Source: Dolomitihabitans soli
Lineage (GTDB): Bacteria > Actinomycetota > Actinomycetes > Streptosporangiales > Streptosporangiaceae
Direction of reading: 5' to 3'
DNA length: 64,000 nt
NCBI RefSeq assembly: GCF_022213955.1
Contig: NZ_JAKNTW010000007.1
Span: 411,143-475,142, forward strand
The notes beneath the pieces were generated by a model. The model had not been told where the DNA came from. It made no database searches and saw nothing but the letters and a program-made list of their open reading frames with translations. Both the position numbers and the translations under genes were made by a program. Within the stretch, counting starts at the first letter, position 1; every line of letters begins with the position of its first letter. Shown piece by piece: positions 49,679 through 58,573 of this stretch.

Positions 49679-51394
49679 TCACACTTTCGTCGCCGCCGCG
49701 ATCTCCAGGAGCTCCTCGGCGTGCGCGCGGCCGAGTTCGGAGTCCTCCAGGCCGGCGAGCATCCGCGACAGCTCCCGCACCCGGCTCTCGTGATCGAGGG
49801 TGACCACGCCACTGCGGACGACCCTGCCGTCGCTCGCCTTCTCCACCACGAGGTGCTGGTCGGCGAACGCGGCCACCTGCGGAAGGTGGGTGACCACGAT
49901 GACCTGCGCGGTTCGGGCCAGCATGGCGAGCCGGCGGCCGATCTCGACCGCCGCCTTGCCGCCGACACCCGCGTCGACCTCGTCGAAGACGAAGGTCGGC
50001 ACCGGGTCGGCACCCGCGAAGACCACCTCGATGGCGAGCATCACCCGGCTGAGCTCGCCACCGGACGCGCCCTTGTTGAGCGGCAGCGGCGGCGCGGCGG
50101 GGTGGGCGGACATGCGCACCTCGACCTCGTCGACGCCGTGCACGCCGAAGTCCTGGCTCCGGGTGAGCTGCACCACCACACGCGCGTGCGGCATGGCGAG
50201 CGCGGTCAGCTCGTCGGTGACCGCCTGGCCGAAGCGGGTCGCCGCCGCGGTGCGGATCCTGGTCAGCTCGGCGGCCAGCTCGGTCAGCCGCTCGGTCAGC
50301 TCGTCGTGCTCGCGGGTCAGCTCCTCGATGCGGTCGTCGTCGCCGTCGAGCTCGTCCACCCGGAGCGCCGCCTGCTCGGCCCAGGCGAGCACCGACGCGG
50401 CGTCCACACCGTACTTGCGGATCAGGCCGCCGAGCAGGGACCTGCGCTCCTGGACCGCGGCCATCCTTCTCGGGTCGGCCTCGACCGACTCCGCGTAGGC
50501 GGCGAGTTCGGTGGCCACGTCGGTGACCAGGTATCCGGCCTCGGCGAGCCGGTCGCCCAGCCCGCCGAGGGCCGGGTCGAACTCGCGCGCCGCCTCCACA
50601 GCCGCGCGCGCCTGCCCGAGCAGGGTGATCGCGTCCTGCACCGTCTCGGCACCGCCGCTCATCGGGTCGCCCAGCAACGCGGTGTGCGCGTTCGTCGCGG
50701 CGTTGCGCAAGGCGTCGGCGTGGGAGAGCCGCGCCTCCTCCTCTTTCAGCTCCACGTCCTCACCGGCCCTGGGGGCGACCTTCTCGATCTCCTCCAGCCC
50801 GAACCGCAGGACGCCGGCCTCCTGCGCACGCTCCCTGGCCCGCGTGGTGATCTCCAGGAGCCGCTCGCCGACCTCCTTGTGCCGTTTGTGGGCCTGGGTA
50901 TAGGCGCGCAACGGCTTGACCAGCTCCTCGCCCGCGTATCTGTCGAGCGCCGCACGCTGCCTGGCGGGCTGGAGCAGCCGCTGCTGGTCCATCTGGCCGT
51001 GCACGGCCACCAGGTCGTCGGCCAGATAGGTGAGCGTGCCGACCGGAACCGCGCGGCCGCCGAGCCAGGCGCGGCTGCGCCCCTCGGCGGAGACCGTGCG
51101 CGAGATGATCAGCTCGCCCTCCTCGACCGTGCCGCCCAGGTCCTCGACCTGCTGGGCCACCCTGCCCGTCGCCTCGATGACCAGCGTGCCCTCGATGGTG
51201 GTCTTGTCGACCCCCGGGCGCACGCGTGCCGGGTCGGCCCTACCGCCGAACAACAGCCCCAGCCCGGTGACCACCATCGTCTTGCCCGCGCCGGTCTCGC
51301 CCGTGACCACGGTGAATCCCGGCGAAAGCTCCAGGACGGCCTCGTCGATGACACCGAGTCCCTGGATCCGGACCTCCTCGACCCTGGGTCGCAC
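49679..51394 (-). CDS. recN: DNA repair protein RecN
   Basis: SMC-like ATPase for double-strand-break repair. The 571-aa protein has Walker A VTGETGAGKT (residues 29-38), two long coiled-coil arms (about 155-215 and 320-365), the signature NKGASGGELSRVMLA and Walker B TFVFDEVDAGVGG. GTG 51394 has GGGAGGG 4-5 nt upstream. It lies in the standard tlyA-nadK-recN order, 148 nt after nadK. Confidence 0.95.
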   Translation of the reverse strand: MRPRVEEVRIQGLGVIDEAVLELSPGFTVVTGETGAGKTMVVTGLGLLFGGRADPARVRPGVDKTTIEGTLVIEATGRVAQQVEDLGGTVEEGELIISRTVSAEGRSRAWLGGRAVPVGTLTYLADDLVAVHGQMDQQRLLQPARQRAALDRYAGEELVKPLRAYTQAHKRHKEVGERLLEITTRARERAQEAGVLRFGLEEIEKVAPRAGEDVELKEEEARLSHADALRNAATNAHTALLGDPMSGGAETVQDAITLLGQARAAVEAAREFDPALGGLGDRLAEAGYLVTDVATELAAYAESVEADPRRMAAVQERRSLLGGLIRKYGVDAASVLAWAEQAALRVDELDGDDDRIEELTREHDELTERLTELAAELTRIRTAAATRFGQAVTDELTALAMPHARVVVQLTRSQDFGVHGVDEVEVRMSAHPAAPPLPLNKGASGGELSRVMLAIEVVFAGADPVPTFVFDEVDAGVGGKAAVEIGRRLAMLARTAQVIVVTHLPQVAAFADQHLVVEKASDGRVVRSGVVTLDHESRVRELSRMLAGLEDSELGRAHAEELLEIAAATKV

Positions 51395-51542
51395 TGGTCC
51401 CTCCCGTCACATCCCAGTCACCTGTTCATGATCGCGCCGGCCGAGCGGGTGATCGTCTCCTGGTTTCCTCGCCTGCCCCGAACACCTGTGCGGTGCGCGC
51501 GGTCCCGATCCTACGCGCTTCGGCCAGGATCGGCTCTGACTC

Positions 51543-52448
51543 TCAGGGACGCACCCTTCCCCGCCATCCCTGAACGGGCAGGTCGAACTTGGCGACCAGC
51601 CGATCGGTGAAGGGGGCTCCGGTGTCGTGTGTCCCGTGCAGACGCGCGAGCCGTACGGGGACGTCGGCGCGCCGGACCTCGACGCGCGCCCCCGAGGGCA
51701 GATCGAAACGGCGGCGGCCGTCGCACCACAGCTCACCGCCGGGCGTGTCGGGGAGTATCTCGAAGGCGAGCGTCGCGCGCGGCGAGACGACCATCGGCCG
51801 TGCGAACAGCGCGTGGGCGCTGATCGGCACCAGCAGCAGCGCCTCCACCTCCGGCCAGACGACCGGGCCGCCGGCGGAGAACGCGTAGGCCGTCGAGCCG
51901 GTGGGGGTCGCGCAGATCACGCCGTCGCACCCCCAGCGGGACAGTGGCCGGCCGTCGACCTCGGCGACGACCTCCAGCATCCGGTCGCACTTCTCGACGG
52001 TGACCTCGTTCAGCGCCCAGGTCTCGGCGAGGATCTGCCCGTTGAGCCTGGCGATCACCTTCAGGGTGAGCCGCTCCTCCACGTCGTAGCGGCAGTGCAC
52101 GACGCTGTCCACGGCGCTCGTCAGGTCGTCGACCTCCGCCTCCGCCAGGAAGCCGACGTGCCCGAGATTGACCCCGAGCAGCGGCGTGCCGCTCGGCCTG
52201 GCCATCTCGGCGGCGCGTAGCAGGGTGCCGTCGCCGCCGAGCACGATGATCATCTCGGCGTCGTCGGCGGCCGCCGGGCCGGCGGGCACCACCTCCACGC
52301 CCGGGCAGGCCACGTCGACCGCCTCGGTGTCGAGCACCCGCACGTTGAGCCCGGCCGCCACGAGCTGGTTGATCACCAGCCGGGCGCTCTCGACGGCCCG
52401 CTCACGACCGGTATGCGTCGTGATCAGGATGGTGCGTTTCGTCGTCAC
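51543..52448 (-). CDS. nadK: NAD kinase
   Basis: Phosphorylates NAD to NADP. The 301-aa protein has the family motifs VLGGDGTLLRAA (about residues 65-76), NLGHVGFLAE and TPTGSTAYAFSAGGP. GTG 52448 shares its G with the tlyA stop (TAGTG). Upstream codons in frame lie inside tlyA and are not used. Confidence 0.96.
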   Translation of the reverse strand: MTTKRTILITTHTGRERAVESARLVINQLVAAGLNVRVLDTEAVDVACPGVEVVPAGPAAADDAEMIIVLGGDGTLLRAAEMARPSGTPLLGVNLGHVGFLAEAEVDDLTSAVDSVVHCRYDVEERLTLKVIARLNGQILAETWALNEVTVEKCDRMLEVVAEVDGRPLSRWGCDGVICATPTGSTAYAFSAGGPVVWPEVEALLLVPISAHALFARPMVVSPRATLAFEILPDTPGGELWCDGRRRFDLPSGARVEVRRADVPVRLARLHGTHDTGAPFTDRLVAKFDLPVQGWRGRVRP

Positions 52449-53266
52449 TACCGGGGACCCTCCGCCACTGCCCGCTCGATCTCCGCCGCCAGGTCGGGGA
52501 CGGGCGTGCTCCCCTCTCCCTTTCCAAGCCACAGGAGGTACTCCACATTCCCGGATGGACCGGGCAATGGACTCGCCGTCACCCCTCGCACCACGAGGCC
52601 CAGCGCGAGCGCCGCCCGCGCCACCTCGTGCACCGCGCCGGCCCGCAGCCCGGGGTCCCGCACCACGCCGCCGGCGCCCACTTTGTCCTTACCCACCTCG
52701 AACTGCGGTTTGACCAGCATGACCAGATCGGCCGCCGCCGCCGCGCAGGCGGAGAGCGCCGGCAGTACCAGGCGCAGCGAGATGAAGGAGAGGTCGCCGA
52801 CGATGAGCGTCGGCGGCTCCCCGACGGCCTCAGGCGTCAGATCGCGCACGTTGACCCGTTCCATCACGGTGACCCGCTCATCGGTCCGCAACGACCAGGC
52901 GAGCTGGCCGTACCCGACGTCCACGGCGAGCACGTGCTCGGCGCCACCGCGCAGCAGCACGTCGGTGAAGCCGCCGGTGGAGGCCCCCGCGTCGAGGCAG
53001 CGCCGTCCCTGAGGCGTCAGCCCGCGCGGCCCGAACGCCGTCAGCGCGCCCAGCAGCTTGTGCGCCCCCCGGGAGACGTAGTCGGGTCCGTCTGCGGACT
53101 CCGCCACCAGGATCGCCGACGCGGTGTCCACCTGCGTCGCCGCCTTCCCGGCCACCTGACCGCCCACGCTCACCCGTCCGGCCTCGATGAGCTGCCCCGC
53201 CTGCTCCCGCGATCGCGCCAGCCCTCTGCGCACGAGTTCACTGTCGAGCCGCGTCCGCCTGCTCAC
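52448..53266 (-). CDS. tlyA: TlyA-family rRNA 2'-O-methyltransferase
   Basis: S-adenosylmethionine-dependent methyltransferase; in mycobacteria it methylates 16S C1409 and 23S C1920 and sets capreomycin sensitivity. The 272-aa protein has an S4 RNA-binding domain (residues 1-60) and an FtsJ-like domain with the SAM motif LDAGASTGGFTDVLL and the KDKE-type catalytic residues (VKPQFE). GTG 53266 has GGAGG 6 nt upstream. It overlaps the preceding 63-aa gene by 29 nt. Confidence 0.94.
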   Translation of the reverse strand: MSRRTRLDSELVRRGLARSREQAGQLIEAGRVSVGGQVAGKAATQVDTASAILVAESADGPDYVSRGAHKLLGALTAFGPRGLTPQGRRCLDAGASTGGFTDVLLRGGAEHVLAVDVGYGQLAWSLRTDERVTVMERVNVRDLTPEAVGEPPTLIVGDLSFISLRLVLPALSACAAAAADLVMLVKPQFEVGKDKVGAGGVVRDPGLRAGAVHEVARAALALGLVVRGVTASPLPGPSGNVEYLLWLGKGEGSTPVPDLAAEIERAVAEGPR

Positions 53267-53429
53267 CCTCACCCTCCACTCCCCGGACTGCGAGGGTCCG
53301 CTCCAGGCCCGCGTGAATCTCCTCGAACACGGCGACATGCTCGCCGACCGGCAGCGCTCCGAGCCGGTCGAGCCCTGTCAGCGCCCGGTCGACCCGCTCG
53401 TCACCCGTCTCCTGCGGCAGGTCGGTCAT
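53238..53429 (-). CDS. Small conserved protein upstream of tlyA
   Basis: A 63-aa acidic protein (start TDLPQETGDERVDRALTGL) predicted to be two amphipathic helices. GAGGGG precedes ATG 53429, and the 3' end overlaps the tlyA start by 29 nt in another frame. Short proteins with a similar RVDxAL...HVxVFE pattern are found before tlyA in other actinomycetes, as I recall. It may couple expression or assist TlyA; function unknown. Confidence 0.7.
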   Translation of the reverse strand: MTDLPQETGDERVDRALTGLDRLGALPVGEHVAVFEEIHAGLERTLAVRGVEGEGEQADAARQ

Positions 53430-53997
53430 GCGTCCCCTCCGATGGTCATCGTCTTCCACACCGACCGGCGTGGCCGTTGTCACCCGCCGGCCTTCGCCGT
53501 GGTCAACGCCTTGCCGGCGCACGCCTCAAGGTCTCTCGCCGGCCCTCGTGCCTCGCGGACACCGGCCGCCTTCGCTGACATACGCGCCTCTCACCGGCGC
53601 CCATGCCCTGTCGACGGGTCGTGTCCGTCCTGACGCTAGCCGACGCGATGCCCGTACGGCCCGCGGTCGCGGATTCGCCCGACACGTCGCGCCGCGGCGT
53701 GATCGATCGCGTTCCCACCACCAACTCGTCACCATTTCGGACATCATGCCCGACATTCACGGCACAGCCGTTCGCCTTTCCTTGGAAGATCGCGAACCAA
53801 GGCACGGTCCCCGATCGTTGTCCCTCCGTGAGATCCATGGTTACGCGCGTGCTCCGCGGCCTATCGGCGCCGTCGCGGGCCCCCTGTCCTCTCCCGTGCA
53901 CCCACGTGCCGAACCTCCTGTAGTACTCATGTGGAACGCTACCGTCCGTAGGTGCAGGGATTTCGGGCCGGTCCTGACAAGAAGGGAAACGCGAACC
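53430..53997. other. 568-nt gap between the tlyA operon and the SCP2 gene
   Basis: No gene with supported coding is seen. It should hold the promoters of the divergent tlyA cluster and SCP2 gene. It contains interlocked inverted repeats: CCTTGG/CCAAGG (53780-53785 and 53797-53802) and TTCGC/GCGAA (53771-53775 and 53792-53796). A TANNNT box TACCGT at 53940-53945 may serve the SCP2 gene. Confidence 0.45.
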
Positions 53998-54345
53998 ATG
54001 GCGACCGTCGAGGAGTGCCGGGCGGCGTTGCGCAAACTCTCCGAACAGTTCGACGAGGTCGACGAGGAGACCAAGGCCAAGCACGTCGTCGAGCGCACGA
54101 TCAGCTGCCGCATCAGCGACCTCGACACCACCTTCTTCGGCCGTATCCACCATGGCGGCCTCGACCCCTTCGGCGACCTCCCCCGCGGCGACGGCCGGCC
54201 CGCCGAGATCCGGCTCACCATCAGCAGCGACGACCTGGTCTCCCTGGTCGACGGGGAACTCGACATGGCCCGTGCCCTCTTCAGCGGCCGCGTCAAGATC
54301 GAGGCGAGCATCGGCGACCTCTTCCGCCTCCGCAAACTCCTCTGA
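53998..54345 (+). CDS. SCP2 sterol-binding-domain protein
   Basis: A 115-aa single-domain protein of the SCP2 fold, which binds lipids in a hydrophobic tunnel. The pattern VVERTISCRISDLDTTFFGRI followed by acidic turns and DDLVSLVDGELDMARALFSGRVKIEAS-like C-terminus (here GRVKIEASIGD) is typical of actinobacterial SCP2 proteins. AAGGGA precedes ATG 53998 by about 11 nt. Ligand unknown. Confidence 0.8.
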   Translation: MATVEECRAALRKLSEQFDEVDEETKAKHVVERTISCRISDLDTTFFGRIHHGGLDPFGDLPRGDGRPAEIRLTISSDDLVSLVDGELDMARALFSGRVKIEASIGDLFRLRKLL

Positions 54346-54411
54346 ACTGATCCCTGAGCCCGGCTGCGACCTTGTGACCTCTCCTGCCCGGGCCTCGGCG
54401 TCCTTTGACCC

Positions 54412-54471
54412 CACACCGCGGTGATTCCACACCGCGGTGATTCAGGCCGCGGTGATTCAGGCCGGCGAATC
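54412..54471. repeat. Tandem 15-16-bp repeats with palindromic core
   Basis: CACACCGCGGTGATTC occurs twice in tandem (54412-54427, 54428-54443), followed by AGGCCGCGGTGATTC (54444-54458) and a degenerate AGGCCGGCGAATC. The core CACCGCGGTG is a perfect palindrome in the first two. It lies between the convergent SCP2 and phosphatase genes and may act as a terminator or protein site. Confidence 0.65.
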
Positions 54472-54530
54472 TGTCACGGGCGTTCTGAGCGGGCGATTCC
54501 CGACGGGGCGCGCATCCGCCCTCGGCGCTG

Positions 54531-55517
54531 TCACAGGCCCAGTGCGGCGAGTGCGGGTTTGACGGCGTCCTCGTCGGCGTCGCCGTGCCAGGCCGCCGGG
54601 CAGGCCGCGCGGAGCCCGTCGAGAGGGTCTCCGGCGCCGCTGAGGGTCACCCGGGCCCCGTCCCAGCGAGCGGTCCAGCCGCCGCAACTCCAGGTGTCAC
54701 CGGCCTGCCGCACCTCGGGGCGGGGGCGGTGCAGCGCCGAGAGGTCGGCCGCCAGGTGCGTGGGCCGGTGCGGAGGTGCGGCGGTCAGCACGTCGATCGG
54801 GGTGGCCACGCCGGTGAACACCAGAAGGCTGTCCACGCCGGCGTTCGTGGCGCCCTCGACGTCGGTGTCGAGCCGGTCACCGACGACGAGCGGGTGACGG
54901 GCCCCGGTACGCAACATCGACTCCCGGTGCAGCGGCGGCTCCGGTTTGCCCGCCACCACCGGCTCCACACCGGTCGCGGCAACGATCACCCGGACCATCG
55001 CACCGTTGCCGGGGATCTCACCACGGGCGGTGGGCATCGTGGCGTCACCGTTGGCGGCCACATACAGGGCGCCCCGCCGTACGGCCAGCGCCCCCTCGCT
55101 CAGCAGGCCGTACGAGAGATCGGGCGCGATTCCCTGGACCACGGCGACCGGCTCCTCCGCAGCCGCCGTCACCGGACGCAGGCCATGGGCGCGCACCGCC
55201 TGGCGGAGCCCCATGCCACCGACGACCAGCACCGGGGACCCGGCCGGCACGCGCTCGGCGATGAGCCTCGCGGCGGCCTGGGCCGACGTGACCACGTCCT
55301 GCGCCTTCGCCGGGACGCCCAGCGCGGTCAGGTGCTCGGCGATCGCACTGGGCGTCCGGGATGCGTTGTTGGTCACATATGCCAGTCGAACACCCGCCGC
55401 CTGCGCGGTCTCCAGCGCCTCCGCGGCGCCCGGCACGGCATTCCGGCCCAGGTAGACGACGCCGTCCAGATCGAGGAGCAGCGTGTCATACCTCTCGATC
55501 AGCGTTCTCTCGCTCAC
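54531..55517 (-). CDS. NagD-like HAD-superfamily phosphatase
   Basis: A 328-aa HAD class IIA hydrolase. Motif I is DLDGVVYLG (residues 16-24), motif II TNNAS, Lys in AGKPEPP and motif IV VVGDRLDTDVEGA. This matches NagD/p-nitrophenyl phosphatase proteins that hydrolyse small phosphates; the C-terminal 70 residues with a CGGW segment are an addition. GTG 55517. A TAGGAT -10 candidate lies at 55557-55552. Confidence 0.85.
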   Translation of the reverse strand: MSERTLIERYDTLLLDLDGVVYLGRNAVPGAAEALETAQAAGVRLAYVTNNASRTPSAIAEHLTALGVPAKAQDVVTSAQAAARLIAERVPAGSPVLVVGGMGLRQAVRAHGLRPVTAAAEEPVAVVQGIAPDLSYGLLSEGALAVRRGALYVAANGDATMPTARGEIPGNGAMVRVIVAATGVEPVVAGKPEPPLHRESMLRTGARHPLVVGDRLDTDVEGATNAGVDSLLVFTGVATPIDVLTAAPPHRPTHLAADLSALHRPRPEVRQAGDTWSCGGWTARWDGARVTLSGAGDPLDGLRAACPAAWHGDADEDAVKPALAALGL

Positions 55518-55666
55518 GAAGGCCCTTCAGCTCGCGGTTCACCGGTTGGCGATCCTACGTGAGACCGGGTCCGCGACCGTCACACGGCCCACCCGGTGGG
55601 CGCGACCATTCCGGCGATATCGCCCGGAAACCCACCGTTTGCGGCCACACCGGCGCGAGCGGGACC

Positions 55667-56101
55667 TCACATGGAACGGCGGGCGCGGAGGGTCGCGCGG
55701 ACGCTCTTCAGCGCCGAGACGTAGTCACGATGATCGGGGCGCATGGCCACGGCGATCGCTAGGGGCTCCTGGGCGGCTTCCATGTCGCCGGTCCGCCACA
55801 GGGCGAGCCCCAGACCGAAGTACGCGTAGTCCTCTGTGGGGTTGGCGTCGACGATCAGCCGGAAGCTGTCCGCGGCCTGGTCGTACCGGCGGGAGTTGAA
55901 CTGTGCGCGGGCCAGTGCCTCGCGGACGCTCCGGGACTCCGGCTCCGCTTCCGCCGCGCGCTCAAGGAGCGCGGCCGCGGCCGCCGGACTGCCATCCTTC
56001 AACAGCGCCATGCCTCGCTGAAACCAGTCGTAGACGTCTCCACCGGGGGTTCCCGGGTCCTGGTCTGGGGAATCAACTGGGCCGCTGCGGCCTTGGATCA
56101 T
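55667..56101 (-). CDS. TPR-repeat protein
   Basis: A 144-aa soluble protein with about three tetratricopeptide repeats (residues 24-125; for example WFQRGMALLKDGSPAAAAAL and AYFGLGLALWRTGDMEAA). It probably mediates protein contacts. AAAGG is 8 nt before ATG 56101. It is divergent from the DUF1015 gene, with 129 nt between the chosen starts. Confidence 0.78.
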   Translation of the reverse strand: MIQGRSGPVDSPDQDPGTPGGDVYDWFQRGMALLKDGSPAAAAALLERAAEAEPESRSVREALARAQFNSRRYDQAADSFRLIVDANPTEDYAYFGLGLALWRTGDMEAAQEPLAIAVAMRPDHRDYVSALKSVRATLRARRSM

Positions 56102-56230
56102 GTGTGAGACCTTTCCCTGTGTGACGTGGCCGAGCACGGAACAACCGACCGATCCCTGTCCGACGGGGCGTTGCCGAGATCATCAATGCAACCTCTGGAC
56201 GAATCAGGCTTTTATGGGAGCATGCCCGAT

Positions 56231-57565
56231 ATGGCGAGTCCTGAACTGCCGGTACCCGACGGGCTGGAGCTACGCCCGTTCCACGGTGTGCGCTTCACCG
56301 TCGAGGACATCGCCGAGGTCACCTCTCCGCCATACGACCTCATCTCCGACGACGCGGTGCGTGATTTGCTCGACACGCATCCCAACAACGTCGTCCGGCT
56401 GATCCTTCCCGGGACCGACCTGCACCGGTACGGCCAGGCACGCGACACCCTGCGTGACTGGCTCGACTCGGGGATCCTGGCCGCCGACGCGGAGCCCGCC
56501 GTCTACGTCTACGAGCAGCGCGCCGGTGACGAGGTCCTGCAACGCGGCCTGATCAGCGATGTCGCCCTCGCGGATCCCGATCGGCGGATCATCCTGCCGC
56601 ACGAGGACGTCATGCCGGGCCCGGTCGCCGATCGGCTGGCGCTGATGAGCACCACGCAGGCCAACCTGGAGCCGATCTTCCTCCTCTACGACGGAGGCGG
56701 CGAGACCAGCCGCCTCGTGGACCAGGTGGCCACCACGCGTGAGCCGCTGGTGGAGGCCCGCACCGCCGACGGCCTGCGGCACCGGATCTGGCCGGTCACG
56801 AGCGTGTCCGAGATCGCACTGATCAACGATGATCTGCGTCACAAGCAGGCCCTGATCGCGGACGGCCATCACCGGTACGCGACCTATCGTGCTCTCCAAC
56901 GCGAGCACCACGTCGCGGGCGACGGGGCCGGCCCATGGGACTTCGGCCTCGCGCTGCTCGTGGACGCCGACGCCTATCCGCCCGACCTCAAGCCGATCCA
57001 CCGGGTCATCCCCGGTCTGCCCCTCAGCCAGGCGGTCGCCAGGTCCAAAGGGGCATGGCAGGTGCACGAATACGAAGGGCTGTCCGAAGGCATGGCCGCC
57101 CTTGCCGAAGCCGCTGAGCCCGCCTACCTGCTGGCAGGGGGGAATCCGCCGCACGGTGCGGAGACGCCGTCGGGAGGCCCCGCTCCCGGAGAGGACCCGC
57201 CGGCCGGCGACGGCCCCTGCCATCTGCTCACCACCCCTGACCCGATCCAGGTCAAGCACGCGATGCCGATCGACAGGTCGGCCCGCTGGCGTTCGCTGAA
57301 CACCTCCATCCTCGCGGAGTTCCTGCTCCCGAAGGTCTGGGGCCTACAGGACGAGGAGGAGACCGTGCGCATCGTGCACCACGACGCGGAAGCCGCGGTC
57401 CGCCTCGCCCGCCGTACCGGCGGCACGGCCGTCCTCCTCAACCCCCTCACCGTCGAGGACGTGCTCATCGTGGCCGCCGAAGGTGAACGAGTCCCCCGCA
57501 AGTCCACCTCCTTCGGACCGAAACCCCGTACCGGCCTGCTCATGCGCACCTTCGCCGACGACTGA
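56231..57565 (+). CDS. DUF1015-family protein
   Basis: A 444-aa protein of the DUF1015 family: RPFHGVRF near the start, VTSPPYDLIS, a GLISDVAL region, and ADGHHRYATYRAL (the conserved HHRY). Members are widespread and often near serine or one-carbon metabolism genes; function is not established. A Pro/Gly-rich insert (about residues 308-335) is variable. ATG 56231 has GGGAG 10 nt upstream; in-frame GTG 56126 or ATG 56222 are less likely. Confidence 0.82.
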   Translation: MASPELPVPDGLELRPFHGVRFTVEDIAEVTSPPYDLISDDAVRDLLDTHPNNVVRLILPGTDLHRYGQARDTLRDWLDSGILAADAEPAVYVYEQRAGDEVLQRGLISDVALADPDRRIILPHEDVMPGPVADRLALMSTTQANLEPIFLLYDGGGETSRLVDQVATTREPLVEARTADGLRHRIWPVTSVSEIALINDDLRHKQALIADGHHRYATYRALQREHHVAGDGAGPWDFGLALLVDADAYPPDLKPIHRVIPGLPLSQAVARSKGAWQVHEYEGLSEGMAALAEAAEPAYLLAGGNPPHGAETPSGGPAPGEDPPAGDGPCHLLTTPDPIQVKHAMPIDRSARWRSLNTSILAEFLLPKVWGLQDEEETVRIVHHDAEAAVRLARRTGGTAVLLNPLTVEDVLIVAAEGERVPRKSTSFGPKPRTGLLMRTFADD

Positions 57566-57699
57566 CCGTCCGCCCCCGGCCACGACACGACGAACACGGC
57601 CGTCCGAGCCTGGGCCGAACGCACGATGGCAGGGCTGCCGAACTCAGCGGACACGGCGTTGCCTGCTGGGGCCCTGAAACCGATGGACCGGGTAGCGGC

Positions 57700-57824
57700 C
57701 CCTCGCCATCGATGGTCCCAGCAGTCCCTCGCCGTCCGACGGACCCAACAGTCCCTCGCCATCCGACGGACCCAACAGTCCCTCGCCATCCGACGGAACA
57801 GTCCCTCGCCGTCGATGGACCCAA
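57700..57824. repeat. 27-bp tandem repeat, about 4.5 copies
   Basis: Units start CAGTCCCTCGCC at 57722, 57749, 57776 and 57799, with a partial unit before. The unit ends RTCCGACGGACCCAA; unit 3 lacks 4 nt and the last has GATGGA. The GTCCGACGGAC core is an inverted repeat. It lies downstream of both the DUF1015 gene and the converging SSB-like gene (stop at 57839). No unique spacers, so it is not a CRISPR array. Confidence 0.85.
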
Positions 57825-57838
57825 CGGTCGAATACACG

Positions 57839-58462
57839 TCAGGCGGCGTAACTCGCCGCCCAGTCCGTCTCACGGCGCGAGGCGATGGTCCGGACGCCGC
57901 TGACGTCGGTGTGTTCGGCGACGCCGCACGACCTGCAGAGGGAGCTCTCCTGGTCAGGCCGGCCCTTCGTGTCCACGTGCCCGCACGCCGAACACTCCTT
58001 GGGAGGTGAGAGACGCATCGACCTGGGCTCGCCGGTGGGCGGATCGCCAGGAGGGATCGCGGCCATCGGCGATCGAGAAGGGCGCTGCGGCGGGATCACG
58101 GGAACGGACGGACTCGGGACCGCATCCCTGAAGGACACCGTGACCCTGCGCTCAAGCAGCCGGACCGACAGCGCCTCCACCTCGCAATTGTTCCCCCTGC
58201 CCGCACCCTCCCTGATTTTGTAGAACCTCCGTCGTAGCGCTCCCACCACCTCGATCACGTCGTCGGGGCGACACTCCGCGATGGCAGCGCTGATCTCAGG
58301 GTCGAACGTCATGCAGTTGATGGTGTCTTGATATGCCCCCCGTGCCTGTCTCTCCCGGCGGATGATCACACGCCAGATGGTGAGGACCCCGCCGCTCGGC
58401 AAGGGCTTGTTCTCAGCGGCACCTGACAGCCGCCCGACCAAGGTGACCTCATTGCGCTCCAC
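57839..58462 (-). CDS. SSB-like OB-fold protein with TnpB-type zinc-ribbon tail
   Basis: A 207-aa protein. Residues 1-108 resemble a single-stranded DNA-binding OB fold (NEVTLVGRLSGAAE, then VLTIWRVIIRRE). Residues 112-152 are a Pro/Ser-rich linker. Residues 153-207 hold Cys157-x2-Cys160-x15-Cys176-x2-Cys179 followed by HTDVSGVRTIA. This spacing and CSACGHVD match the C-terminal zinc ribbon and RuvC-III stretch (HADVNAAxNI) of IS200/IS605 TnpB proteins. An acidic SSB tail is missing. AGGAGG precedes GTG 58462. A past insertion that replaced the original 3' end is the likeliest origin. Confidence 0.7.
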   Translation of the reverse strand: MERNEVTLVGRLSGAAENKPLPSGGVLTIWRVIIRRERQARGAYQDTINCMTFDPEISAAIAECRPDDVIEVVGALRRRFYKIREGAGRGNNCEVEALSVRLLERRVTVSFRDAVPSPSVPVIPPQRPSRSPMAAIPPGDPPTGEPRSMRLSPPKECSACGHVDTKGRPDQESSLCRSCGVAEHTDVSGVRTIASRRETDWAASYAA

Positions 58463-58573
58463 GTGACCCCTCCTGGTTTCTCGCCCGTGCGGATTCACTC
58501 TTTACGATGTGAGCGGTGCCGGAACGGCTCGAACGCCGTTCTGGGGACGATGGCTCGAGCATTGAGGTGGCCT

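Noticed and set aside
57700..57824. CRISPR array
   Set aside because: Units are directly adjacent with no unique spacers, and no cas genes are present.
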